Positions 27,918-36,024 of a DNA stretch of 64,000 nt are shown one piece after another. Each line of letters starts with the position of its first letter. Within the stretch, counting starts at the first letter, position 1. The translations under genes were made by a program, and so were the position numbers. The notes beneath the pieces are model-generated. The model was not told the origin of the DNA, did no database searches, and worked only from the letters and a program-made list of their open reading frames with translations. Origin of the DNA: Granulicella paludicola (GTDB lineage Bacteria; Acidobacteriota; Terriglobia; Terriglobales; Acidobacteriaceae); NCBI RefSeq assembly GCF_025685545.1, contig NZ_JAGSYC010000020.1, positions 248,001-312,000 of the forward strand. Direction: 5' to 3'.

Positions 27918-28805
27918 ATGAGCTTTGGAATGGATCGGCGTGGGTTTTTGAAGGGCGGCGCTCTGGCCGCAGGCGCGGTGATGAGCGCACCGTTGGCAAT
28001 GGCGCAGCTGCCGACAGAGCATCTGCCGAGCGAGACGGGGAAGCCTTTGCCGATCAAACTTGGCTTGGCGAGCTACACGTTTCGGGAGTTCGACCGCGCG
28101 AAGATGATCGGTTGGATGAAGCAGCTTCACCTGACGGACCTGAACTGCAAGGACGTGAAGGACCATCTGCCGATGGACCCGACGCAGGAAGATGCGGCGA
28201 TCGCAGACTATAAGGCGAATGGCATCAAGCTTCATGCTGCGGGGACGCTGTACTTCCCGAAGGATGAGGACGACGACATTCGCAGCAAGTTCGAGTACTG
28301 CAAGCGCGCGGGGATCAAGGTGATTGTGGCTGGCGATCCTGAGGCGAAGACGCTTCCGCGTATTGAGAAGTTCGTGAAGGAGTACGACATCAAGTTCGCG
28401 ATCCATAACCATGGGCCGGAGGACAAGATCTGGCACTCGCCGATGGATGTGCTGAAGGTGATGAAGGGCATGGATCCGCGCATGGGTTGTTGCATTGACA
28501 TAGGTCACTGCATGCGGTCGGGCACTGATGTGGTGAAGGCGATTCACGAAGTGGGACCACGACTGTTCAACCTGCATACGAAGGACCTTTCGGACTATAC
28601 AACGCGCGATAGCCAGGTTGCGGTGGGCGAGGGACGGATGCCGATTCGCGAGATCTTCGAGGCGCTGATTGCGGTGAAGTATGACGGGTATGTCGATCTG
28701 GAGTATGAGGTCCATGGCGATGATCCGATGCCGGGAGTGATTGAGAGCTTTGCGTATATGCGCGGTGTGTTGACCGGGCTGGGGTATCACGGGAATTTGC
28801 TGTAG
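27918..28805 (+). CDS. Sugar-phosphate isomerase/epimerase-type TIM-barrel protein with Tat-type signal
   Basis: A 295-residue member of the AP-endonuclease-2 / xylose-isomerase-like TIM barrel family. The N-terminus MDRRGFLKGGALAAGAVMSA is a textbook Tat motif. The barrel has KLGLASYTFREFD, FAIHNHGPEDKIW (metal His), GCCIDIGHCMRSG (Asp/His), and DLEYEVHGDDP (Glu). It follows the first oxidoreductase by 43 bp. Paired isomerase and Gfo/Idh proteins usually act on one sugar. Confidence 0.87.
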   Translation: MSFGMDRRGFLKGGALAAGAVMSAPLAMAQLPTEHLPSETGKPLPIKLGLASYTFREFDRAKMIGWMKQLHLTDLNCKDVKDHLPMDPTQEDAAIADYKANGIKLHAAGTLYFPKDEDDDIRSKFEYCKRAGIKVIVAGDPEAKTLPRIEKFVKEYDIKFAIHNHGPEDKIWHSPMDVLKVMKGMDPRMGCCIDIGHCMRSGTDVVKAIHEVGPRLFNLHTKDLSDYTTRDSQVAVGEGRMPIREIFEALIAVKYDGYVDLEYEVHGDDPMPGVIESFAYMRGVLTGLGYHGNLL

Positions 28806-28828
28806 GGCTTAGGGTCGCTGGTCGACAA

Positions 28829-28852
28829 GCAGATTCCCTGCGGGAATGACAA
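28829..28852. repeat. Short hairpin repeat, GCAG...ATGACAA family (TGC variant)
   Basis: The core ATTCCCTGCGGGAAT lies in the 70-bp gap between the TIM-barrel gene and the second oxidoreductase gene, inside a probable operon. Confidence 0.75.
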
Positions 28853-28875
28853 ACCGAGAGATTTGAGGCAAGCAA

Positions 28876-30063
28876 ATGTTTGAGCTGGATCGGCGGATGT
28901 TTTTGCGTGGAGTGGGAGCGGCAGGGCTGGTTTCACTAGCCGGTGAGGCCGGAGCGATTGGGCCGAATGGCTCGCATATCGTGCATGAGGTTGTGGCTGC
29001 GGAACAGGAAGAGAAGCCGCAATATTCGGTGAAGTTTGCGGTGTGCGGCATGAGCCACGACCACATCTACGGCATGATCGAGGCCGTGAGGAGTGGAGGC
29101 GGTGTGCTGGTTGCGGCTTGGGCGGGTGAGCCCGACAAGCTGGCGAACTTTAAGAAGCGTTTTCCGGATGTGAAGATTGCTGCGACGCAGGACGAGATCA
29201 TCAACGATAAGTCGATCCAGTTGGTGCTGAGCTCACAGATCGCGAACGAACGCGCGCCGCTGGGTATTCGCGTGATGAAGAGCGGCAAGGATTTCCTGAG
29301 CGACAAACCAGGCATTACAGACCTGGAGCAGCTGGCGGCGGTACGTAAGACGGTTGCGGAGACGAAACGGATCTACGCGATCATGTACAGCGAACTGCTG
29401 GAGGTGAAGGCGGCCGTGAAAGCGCTGGAGCTGGTGCAAGCTGGAGCGATCGGCAGGGTGATCCAGACGATCAACATCGCGCCGCACCAGATTGTGCAGG
29501 GCGGCGGTGGCGATGCGGGTGGCAGCGGCGGACGACCGGCGTGGTTCTGGAACCCCGAGCAGGCAGGCGGGATCCTGACGGATATCGGATCGCACCAGGT
29601 GTACCAGTTCCTGCGGTTTACGGGCTCTACCGAGGCGGAGGTGGCTGAGTCGCAGGTGTCGAACATCAACCATCCACAGCATCCGACGTTTATGGACTTT
29701 GGCGACATGGTGTTGCGCGGTAATAAGGGATTTGGGTATGTCCGGCTGGACTGGTTTACGCCACACGGGCTCGGAACATGGGGCGATGGGCGTCTGTTCG
29801 TACTGGGCACGGAGGGGTACATCGAAGTGCGCAAGTACACGAACGTGGCCGTGAGCAAGCAGGGCAACAACCTGTTCATCGTGGACCAAAAGGAGTCGCG
29901 GTATATTGACTGCAATAATGTGGCTCTACCGTTCGGGCGACAGTTTGTTGCGGACATCGTGAACCGCACGCATACGGCACAGGACCAGACGGAGTGCTTG
30001 CTGGCGGCGGAGCTGGTGGTGCGTGCGCAAAAGGATGCGAAGAGGGTGAAGCTCTCTGCGTAA
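28876..30063 (+). CDS. Second Gfo/Idh/MocA family oxidoreductase with Tat-type signal
   Basis: A 395-residue relative of the enzyme at 26540. The N-terminus LDRRMFLRGVGAAGLVSLAG is Tat-like. The Rossmann segment KFAVCGMSHDHIYGMIEAV and DFLSDKPGITD are visible; the usual EKP is DKP here. The substrate domain has GGILTDIGSHQVYQFLRF. It probably works with its neighbours on the same exported sugar pathway. Confidence 0.86.
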   Translation: MFELDRRMFLRGVGAAGLVSLAGEAGAIGPNGSHIVHEVVAAEQEEKPQYSVKFAVCGMSHDHIYGMIEAVRSGGGVLVAAWAGEPDKLANFKKRFPDVKIAATQDEIINDKSIQLVLSSQIANERAPLGIRVMKSGKDFLSDKPGITDLEQLAAVRKTVAETKRIYAIMYSELLEVKAAVKALELVQAGAIGRVIQTINIAPHQIVQGGGGDAGGSGGRPAWFWNPEQAGGILTDIGSHQVYQFLRFTGSTEAEVAESQVSNINHPQHPTFMDFGDMVLRGNKGFGYVRLDWFTPHGLGTWGDGRLFVLGTEGYIEVRKYTNVAVSKQGNNLFIVDQKESRYIDCNNVALPFGRQFVADIVNRTHTAQDQTECLLAAELVVRAQKDAKRVKLSA

Positions 30064-30100
30064 AGTTGCTGCGCGATAATAACGTCACGAGGGTTTCTTT

Positions 30101-31540
30101 GTGAGCGTGAATCGACGGAAGTTCATTTTTGGCTCTGCGGCTGCTTCGGCAGCCGCAGTTGCGCATGCGGCTGTGGCGACGTCTGCGATGGGTGAAGCGC
30201 CGGCGAAGAAGAAGCAGCCGAACATCATTTTGTATCTGGCGGACCAGTGGCGGTGGGACTTCCTCGGCACCGGCAATGCGAGTGTGCATACGCCGAACCT
30301 GGATGCGCTGGCAAAGCGTGGGAAGAATTTTACGCAGACGGTATGCAATCAACCGGTGTGCGGGCCTTCTCGTTCGGTGCTGATGACGAGCCGGTATGCG
30401 ACGGAGACGGGCGTGTGGCATAACGGTGTCGGGCTGAACAAGAGTCTGCCGACGCTGGCAGGTGAGCTGCGTAAGGCGGGGTACACGTCGAACCTGATCG
30501 GCAAGTGGCATCTGGCGATTGAGGCCGAGAAGGATGGCGGTGGGCCGGGGTTTGTGAAGCTCGAGGACCGCGGCGGCTTCGACGATCTATGGGAGGGCGC
30601 AAATGCGCTGGAGCATACCTCGCATCCGTATGAGGGCACGATCTGGGACCGCGATGGTAAAGAGATTACGTATAAGGACCAGTACCGTGTGGATTTTCTG
30701 ACGGACCGTGCGGAGCGGTTTCTGCGGCAGAAGCAGGAGAAGCCGTTCTTCCTGTTTATCTCGCAGCTGGAGCCACATCAGCAGAATGATATGGGTTCGC
30801 CGATCGCTCCAAAGGGAGCTGCGGCGCGGTTTTTGAATGCGAAGGTGCCGGATGATCTGAAGGCGCTACCGGGGACGTGGCAGGCGCAGCTGCCGGATTA
30901 CTACGGCTGCATCGAGGCGATCGATCAGTCGGTGGGGCGGGTGCTGAAGGTGCTCGAGGAAGAGAAGCTGGCGGAGGACACGATCTTCGTGTTCTTGAGC
31001 GACCACGGCTGCCACTTTATGACACGGAATAAGGAGTACAAGCGGAGCACGCACAACAGCTCGATTCGCGTGCCGCTGATTGTGGATGGGCCCGGGTTCC
31101 GGGGCACGCAGCAGGTGCCGGAGCTGATGGGGTTGATTGATGTGGCTCCGACGCTGCTGGAGGCTGCGGGTGTGCCGGTGCCGACCTCGTGGAAGGGGCA
31201 CAGCGTGATGCCTCTGCTGAATGATGCGAAGGCCCGAGAGAGCTGGCCGAACGTGCAGTTTATTCAAATCAGCGAATCAATGACGGGGCGGGCGATTCGC
31301 ACGCCGGAGTGGACGTACTGCGTGGTGGATAACACCGGAAATACGAAGGAAGCCGCTGCAGCGGTGTATCACGAGTACCAGATGTACGATCAGCGGGCCG
31401 ATCCGAATGAGCTCGTGAATCTGGCGGGGCGCGAGGAGTATCGCGCGAAGGCTCGGGAGCTTAGGGAGCAACTAAAGAAGATGATCGTGGCGGCAGGGGA
31501 GCCGGAGCCGGAGATCGTCGAGGCGAAGCTGTATCCCTAG
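30101..31540 (+). CDS. Exported sulfatase (formylglycine-dependent type)
   Basis: A 479-residue alkaline-phosphatase-fold sulfatase. N-terminal VNRRKFIFGSAAASAAAV is Tat-like. The FGly-forming cysteine is Cys87 in CGPSRSVLMTSR, matching the C-x-P-S-R signature, with metal/catalytic segments IILYLADQW, GKWHLA and FLSDHGCH. GTG 30101 has GAGGG upstream. It would remove a sulfate ester from a carbohydrate. Last in a run of four Tat-type genes, it points to a sulfated polysaccharide or glycoside substrate. No sulfatase-maturating enzyme is in the window. Confidence 0.92.
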   Translation: MSVNRRKFIFGSAAASAAAVAHAAVATSAMGEAPAKKKQPNIILYLADQWRWDFLGTGNASVHTPNLDALAKRGKNFTQTVCNQPVCGPSRSVLMTSRYATETGVWHNGVGLNKSLPTLAGELRKAGYTSNLIGKWHLAIEAEKDGGGPGFVKLEDRGGFDDLWEGANALEHTSHPYEGTIWDRDGKEITYKDQYRVDFLTDRAERFLRQKQEKPFFLFISQLEPHQQNDMGSPIAPKGAAARFLNAKVPDDLKALPGTWQAQLPDYYGCIEAIDQSVGRVLKVLEEEKLAEDTIFVFLSDHGCHFMTRNKEYKRSTHNSSIRVPLIVDGPGFRGTQQVPELMGLIDVAPTLLEAAGVPVPTSWKGHSVMPLLNDAKARESWPNVQFIQISESMTGRAIRTPEWTYCVVDNTGNTKEAAAAVYHEYQMYDQRADPNELVNLAGREEYRAKARELREQLKKMIVAAGEPEPEIVEAKLYP

Positions 31541-31572
31541 AAAGGGGAATAGAAAAGGTGGGCGCATAAAAG

Positions 31573-31601
31573 TGTCCCTCTCCTTAGCGGGGAGAGGGAC
31601 A
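31573..31601 (+). terminator. Hairpin after the sulfatase gene
   Basis: A perfect 11-bp stem (31573-31583 with 31591-31601) with a 7-base loop; no T-run follows. It probably ends the sulfatase operon. Confidence 0.55.
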
Positions 31602-31745
31602 TTGGAGGTCTAGCGATAACTTTGTGCTGGACTAGAGCACTCTTTGACTTTAGAGGGGATGTTGTTTGAGGGCATCCATCGAAAGGTTGAATTTGGGACG
31701 TTCGGTTGGCGCAGAGTGGGGTCTCGCGACGATACTGGACGAACG

Positions 31746-34550
31746 ATGCCCTGCTTTTTTCCCCGAGTTCGATGCCTGTTGCTTGCGATGGTGTGTGCGG
31801 GGGGAATGTCTGCTACATGGGGTCAGGCACTATCGGCGAATACGGATCCGCTGGATTTGCGGTATTTGAGCCATCAGAGCTGGTCGACCGAACAAGGGTT
31901 GCCGCAGAGCAGCGTTCACGGCATCGCGCAGACGAAGGATGGGTTCGTGTGGGCTGCGACCGAGGGTGGGCTGGCGCGGTTCGATGGAGTGAACTTCACA
32001 GCGTTCGGTCACGCAGAGCAGCAAGCCTTCAAGAGCGATGATCTTTGCTGCCTGCTGGCGCGGGAGGCTGGGCTCTGGGTAGGGTCGTCGAATGGATTGG
32101 TGCGCAGGCAGGGAGACAAGTTTCAGCGGTATGGCGTGGCCGAAGGGCTGGCGTCGGAGTTTGTGCTGTCGTTGAGCGACGGGCCGCGGGGGCTCATGGT
32201 CGAGACGACGGGAGGGTGGTCGCGATGGGATGGGGCGAAGTTTGTTGCGGCGCAGAACCTAGAGCCTGCGTGGAAGGTGGTCGATGGCCAGCTTTCTGTG
32301 CGGGGTGTGGCGAGGACATGGAAGCTAGGGGAAGAGTTACCAGCCGGGCGGGTGACGGCTGTAGAGGTGGATCGTGAGGGCTCAGTCTGGGTCGGGATGA
32401 GCAAAGGTCTCGTGATTGCCGATCGGGAAAGTGGGGCGGTGAAGAGTGTCGACGCGCTGAAGGGCAGCGGCGTTTTGAGCGTGATGGAGGATGCGGAGGG
32501 GAACCACTGGGTCGGCACGGAGACGACGGGGCTGCACGTACTGCGGCGACTCAAGTTTCGCAGTGAGGGGGCATTGGCGGGGACGCCGGTGACCGTGGTG
32601 GTGCAGGCGTCGGATGGTGCGATGTGGGTGGGATCTCGGGATGATGGATTGCGGCGGCTGCGGAACGGTGTATGGGACGAGCCAGCCAAAGCGCTGACGA
32701 GCCAGGTTGTGTTAAGTATGGTGCCATCAGAGGCAGGCGGGGTGTGGGTGGGAACTCCGGATGGCTTGAACCTGGTACGGAGCGATGGCAATGTGCAGAG
32801 GATTACTTCGGCGGAGGGGCTGCCGGATGAGACGATTCGATCGCTGGCTGTGGCTCCCGATGGTTCGGTGTGGGCGGGTACGCGGCGCGGGCTAGTGCAT
32901 CTGCGCGTGGATGCAGCAGGCAGGGTGAGTGTAAAGACGCTGACAAGTATGGACGGTCTGGGGGGAGACCTGATCGGAACGATGCTGATGGCCCGCGGTG
33001 CGAACGGTGGGTTATGGGTGGCTACCTCGCAGGGGGTGAGCCATATAGCGCAGGACGGGACGATCGCGAGCTACACAGCGAAGGATGGATTGGGCGACGG
33101 AATTGTGAAGGCCATCGCTCAAGGGAATCGGGGTGGCATCTGGGTGGTGACAGAGGCTAACCTGCTGAGTCGTTTTGAGGACAACGGATTTGTGCGCGCG
33201 TTGCAGTTAGAGGATCGCGAGAACAAAGTCGAGGCGATGGTTTCGGATGGTAGAGGTTCGCTGTGGCTGCGGATGGATCGTGGGGTGAAGCAGATTCTGT
33301 TGTCCGAGATGCGCCCCTGCGTGGCGAACGCTGTGTGCATTGCGAAGGCGGATGCGGATGGGCTGGCGGATGGAATGCCCAACAGCGAAGTCGTGCCGGA
33401 GGGAACATCGCAGCCATGGCTGACGACCAGCGGTGAGCTATGGTTTCCGACTCGCGGTGGCGTGGCGGTGGCGGATACCCTGCATCTGCCGTTGAATAGG
33501 GTGCCGCCGCCGGTGGCGATCGAGCGATTCTTGATTGATGATGTGGCGCAGCCGCTGACGGACGGTTTGATCGAAGTGAAGGCAGGAAGATCGCGGCTGA
33601 CGTTAGAGTATGCGGGGTTGAGCTTTGTCGCTCCGGGTGAAGTGCGGTACCGGTTCATGCTGGAAGGTTTCGATGATCACTGGACCGACGCTGGTGTGCG
33701 CCGGGTGGCAACGTATACAAATTTGCCGCCAGGTAAGTACAGGTTTCGAGTGATTGCGATGAACGACGATGGTGTCTGGAGCACCGAGGGTGCCACGTTG
33801 AGTCTGCGTGTGGTGCCTCCGTTCTGGCGTCGCTGGTGGTTTGTGGCGATTTTTGTATTGCTGGTGGGCGCCTTACTCGCTGGGCTTTATCTGCTGCGGC
33901 TGAGGAGGTTGCGGCAGCAGTTCGATGCGGTGCTGGCGGAGAGAAACCGGATGGCACGGGAGATCCATGACACGTTGACGCAGGATTTTGTGGGGACGTC
34001 CTTGCAGCTCGACCTGCTGGCAGCGCATTTGAAGAGCGGCAGGATTGAGACGGCGATTGAAGACGTGAGGCGGACGCGGCTGCTGGTGACTGAGGGACTG
34101 GAGGAGGCTCGGCGAAGCATCTGGGAGCTTCGAGCGAACCAGGCTGGCGATACCCTTCCGACGCGAATGAGCAATCTCGTAGATCGCGACAGGTTTGCTG
34201 CGATCTCGCCTCAGTTAAAGGTAGGCGGAGCGTATCGTGTGCTGGAGGCGAGGGTAGAACGCGAGGTACTGCGGATCACACAGGAGGCGATGGCGAATGC
34301 TCTGCAACATGCGCAGGCCTCGCATTGCTGGGTGGAGTTGCAGTATGCGAGCGATGCCCTTGTGCTGACGGTGCGGGATAACGGTGTGGGATTCAGCGAA
34401 GAGGTTGCGGCGCGCAAGGATGGGCATTTCGGACTGGTCGGGATGCGAGAACGAGCGTCGTCGATTGGTGGCACACTGGATATCGCAAGCGAGCCGGGTG
34501 CTGGAACGACAGTGAATTTGCGGGTCCCCCTGGATGCGGGGACGAGGTAG
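31746..34550 (+). CDS. Sensor histidine kinase with periplasmic two-component-regulator propeller
   Basis: A kinase of about 934 residues. ATG 31746 is chosen because it begins the signal/membrane segment (CLLLAMVCAGGMSATWGQ). A long periplasmic propeller of repeated blades follows (SSVHGIAQTKDGFVWAATEG, VYVGM/VWVGT-type strands), then a Y_Y_Y-like domain (YRFMLEGFDDHWTDAG ... YTNLPPGKYRFRVIA) and a membrane helix (WFVAIFVLLVGALLAGLYLL). HisKA_3 carries REIHDTLTQDFVGTS, and the HATPase has ITQEAMANALQHAQA and DNGVGF. Such sensors often detect carbohydrates or oligosaccharides. The partner regulator starts 3 bp after its stop. Confidence 0.9.
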   Translation: MPCFFPRVRCLLLAMVCAGGMSATWGQALSANTDPLDLRYLSHQSWSTEQGLPQSSVHGIAQTKDGFVWAATEGGLARFDGVNFTAFGHAEQQAFKSDDLCCLLAREAGLWVGSSNGLVRRQGDKFQRYGVAEGLASEFVLSLSDGPRGLMVETTGGWSRWDGAKFVAAQNLEPAWKVVDGQLSVRGVARTWKLGEELPAGRVTAVEVDREGSVWVGMSKGLVIADRESGAVKSVDALKGSGVLSVMEDAEGNHWVGTETTGLHVLRRLKFRSEGALAGTPVTVVVQASDGAMWVGSRDDGLRRLRNGVWDEPAKALTSQVVLSMVPSEAGGVWVGTPDGLNLVRSDGNVQRITSAEGLPDETIRSLAVAPDGSVWAGTRRGLVHLRVDAAGRVSVKTLTSMDGLGGDLIGTMLMARGANGGLWVATSQGVSHIAQDGTIASYTAKDGLGDGIVKAIAQGNRGGIWVVTEANLLSRFEDNGFVRALQLEDRENKVEAMVSDGRGSLWLRMDRGVKQILLSEMRPCVANAVCIAKADADGLADGMPNSEVVPEGTSQPWLTTSGELWFPTRGGVAVADTLHLPLNRVPPPVAIERFLIDDVAQPLTDGLIEVKAGRSRLTLEYAGLSFVAPGEVRYRFMLEGFDDHWTDAGVRRVATYTNLPPGKYRFRVIAMNDDGVWSTEGATLSLRVVPPFWRRWWFVAIFVLLVGALLAGLYLLRLRRLRQQFDAVLAERNRMAREIHDTLTQDFVGTSLQLDLLAAHLKSGRIETAIEDVRRTRLLVTEGLEEARRSIWELRANQAGDTLPTRMSNLVDRDRFAAISPQLKVGGAYRVLEARVEREVLRITQEAMANALQHAQASHCWVELQYASDALVLTVRDNGVGFSEEVAARKDGHFGLVGMRERASSIGGTLDIASEPGAGTTVNLRVPLDAGTR

Positions 34551-34553
34551 ACG

Positions 34554-35180
34554 ATGGCGGAGCGGATACGGTTGATGCTGGTGGAAGACCACCAGGTGGT
34601 GCGGCAAGGGCTAGTCGCTTTGCTGTCTGCCGATGACGGGATTGAAGTGGTGGGCGCGGTCGGCGATGGCGCGTCGGCGGCAGAGATGTTTCGCAAGCAG
34701 CGGCCGGACGTGACACTGATGGATTTGCAGATGCCGAAGCAGGGTGGCGTAGAGACGATCCGGCAGATTCGTGGGGAGTTTCCGGACGCACGGCTGATCG
34801 TGCTCACAACCTACGACGGAGACGAGGACATCTACCGGGCCCTGCAGGCGGGGGCAAGAGCCTATTTGCTCAAAGGCATGCCGCTGGAGGAGCTGGTGGC
34901 GACGATCAAGGCAGTCCATGGAGGGAAGCTGCATATTCCCAGTTCGGTTGCGGAGAAGCTTGCACAACGGGTGAGCGGCCAGGAGTTGACCGCGAGGGAG
35001 CTTAGCGTGCTGGAGCGGATCGTGGCAGGGCGCGCGAATAAGGAGATAGCGGCCGACTTGTTCATCTCCGAGGCGACGGTGAAGACGCACATCAACAGCC
35101 TGCTGGGTAAGCTTGGCGTGGCTGACAGGACGCACGCGGCGACGGTGGCGATTCAGCGCGGACTGGTGGCGCATCGATGA
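34554..35180 (+). CDS. NarL/FixJ-type response regulator
   Basis: A 208-residue receiver plus LuxR-type HTH. The acidic pocket is MLVEDHQVVRQG, the phosphoacceptor Asp lies in VTLMDLQMPKQGG, and the Lys in AYLLKGMP. The HTH is ELSVLERIVAGRANKEIAAD followed by TVKTHINSLLGKL. It is the cognate partner of the kinase upstream and overlaps the next gene by four bases. Confidence 0.94.
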   Translation: MAERIRLMLVEDHQVVRQGLVALLSADDGIEVVGAVGDGASAAEMFRKQRPDVTLMDLQMPKQGGVETIRQIRGEFPDARLIVLTTYDGDEDIYRALQAGARAYLLKGMPLEELVATIKAVHGGKLHIPSSVAEKLAQRVSGQELTARELSVLERIVAGRANKEIAADLFISEATVKTHINSLLGKLGVADRTHAATVAIQRGLVAHR

Positions 35181-35728
35181 AAAATTTATGGAAGCGGGCG
35201 GTGCTCGTTGGGGTGTTGCTATGGCCGATGACTGGCGGGCAAATAGGCCTGGCTGCTCAAGGAAAGACGTCGAAGCAGGGTTGGCACACGGCGACGGATG
35301 CGGAGCTCGAGGCGGTGATGCCTGCGCGGGCTCCGGTGGTGAATGAACGGATTGAGACAGAGACGCGGTCAGCGACGGGGATCATCGATGGGCGCGGGCA
35401 TGTGATTGGTGCGATCGTGCTGATTACTGCGGGGTATGCGGCAAACGGGAAGTACTCCCATTACTTACTGGCGCAGAGTGGGCTGAAGATCGGCACGGAT
35501 ATCGTGCTGAAGCCGGGAGCGTATGTGATCGGGTGGACGCGCGAGCAGGAGGGACTGCTAGTTCACGTGTATGAAGCGGCGACCGGGGTGGAGCGAGGCA
35601 GTCTGACTGCGAAGCTGATGGATGGCAAGGTGACGGTGGTGCCAGTGAAGATCTGGCCACCAAGCGAGAAGGGCGTGATTCAGATTGGGCGATTCGCTCT
35701 GCCGTATGCGGTGCTGGAGGAGCGATAG
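35177..35728 (+). CDS. Small secreted protein of unknown function, coupled to the two-component pair
   Basis: A 183-residue product not matching any family I know. A signal peptide (AVLVGVLLWPMTGGQIGLAA) leads to a compact beta-rich domain (GHVIGAIVLITAGYAANGKY, TDIVLKPGAYVIGWTREQEG, LLVHVYEAATG). Its ATG overlaps the regulator stop (ATGA), so it is translationally coupled. It could be an accessory ligand binder or a modulator of the sensor, but this is inference. Confidence 0.65.
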   Translation: MKNLWKRAVLVGVLLWPMTGGQIGLAAQGKTSKQGWHTATDAELEAVMPARAPVVNERIETETRSATGIIDGRGHVIGAIVLITAGYAANGKYSHYLLAQSGLKIGTDIVLKPGAYVIGWTREQEGLLVHVYEAATGVERGSLTAKLMDGKVTVVPVKIWPPSEKGVIQIGRFALPYAVLEER

Positions 35729-36024
35729 AGACGGAAGGGTGTTACGGGGGTCATGCGCGGAGGTGCCGATTTTGCATGAGTCACGGAAATTTTACCGTGT
35801 CGCAACGCATTGGACGAGAATTGTTCGTAACGAGGTTCAAATCCCTGATAGATTTCTGGCATAGACAATCTTTCTGACAGTTTTGTCATGGTGCGTGACT
35901 CGTTTCCGAGTGCGGAGCCATGATCGAACCGTTGGTAGTTCCCGACGTTTGATCTGCGAAGCCTCACTTCGATGAGGGCAGAGAGTCGGACCGTCCCAGC
36001 TTTGCCTTTCAGGAGTCCTACTTC

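Noticed and set aside
35830..35850. GAGGTTCAAATCCCT, resembling a tRNA T-loop
   Set aside because: No matching acceptor stem, anticodon arm or D arm could be found around it.
35855..35885. A possible sigma-54 promoter (TGGCAT...)
   Set aside because: The second conserved element (GC at -12) is missing at the right distance.
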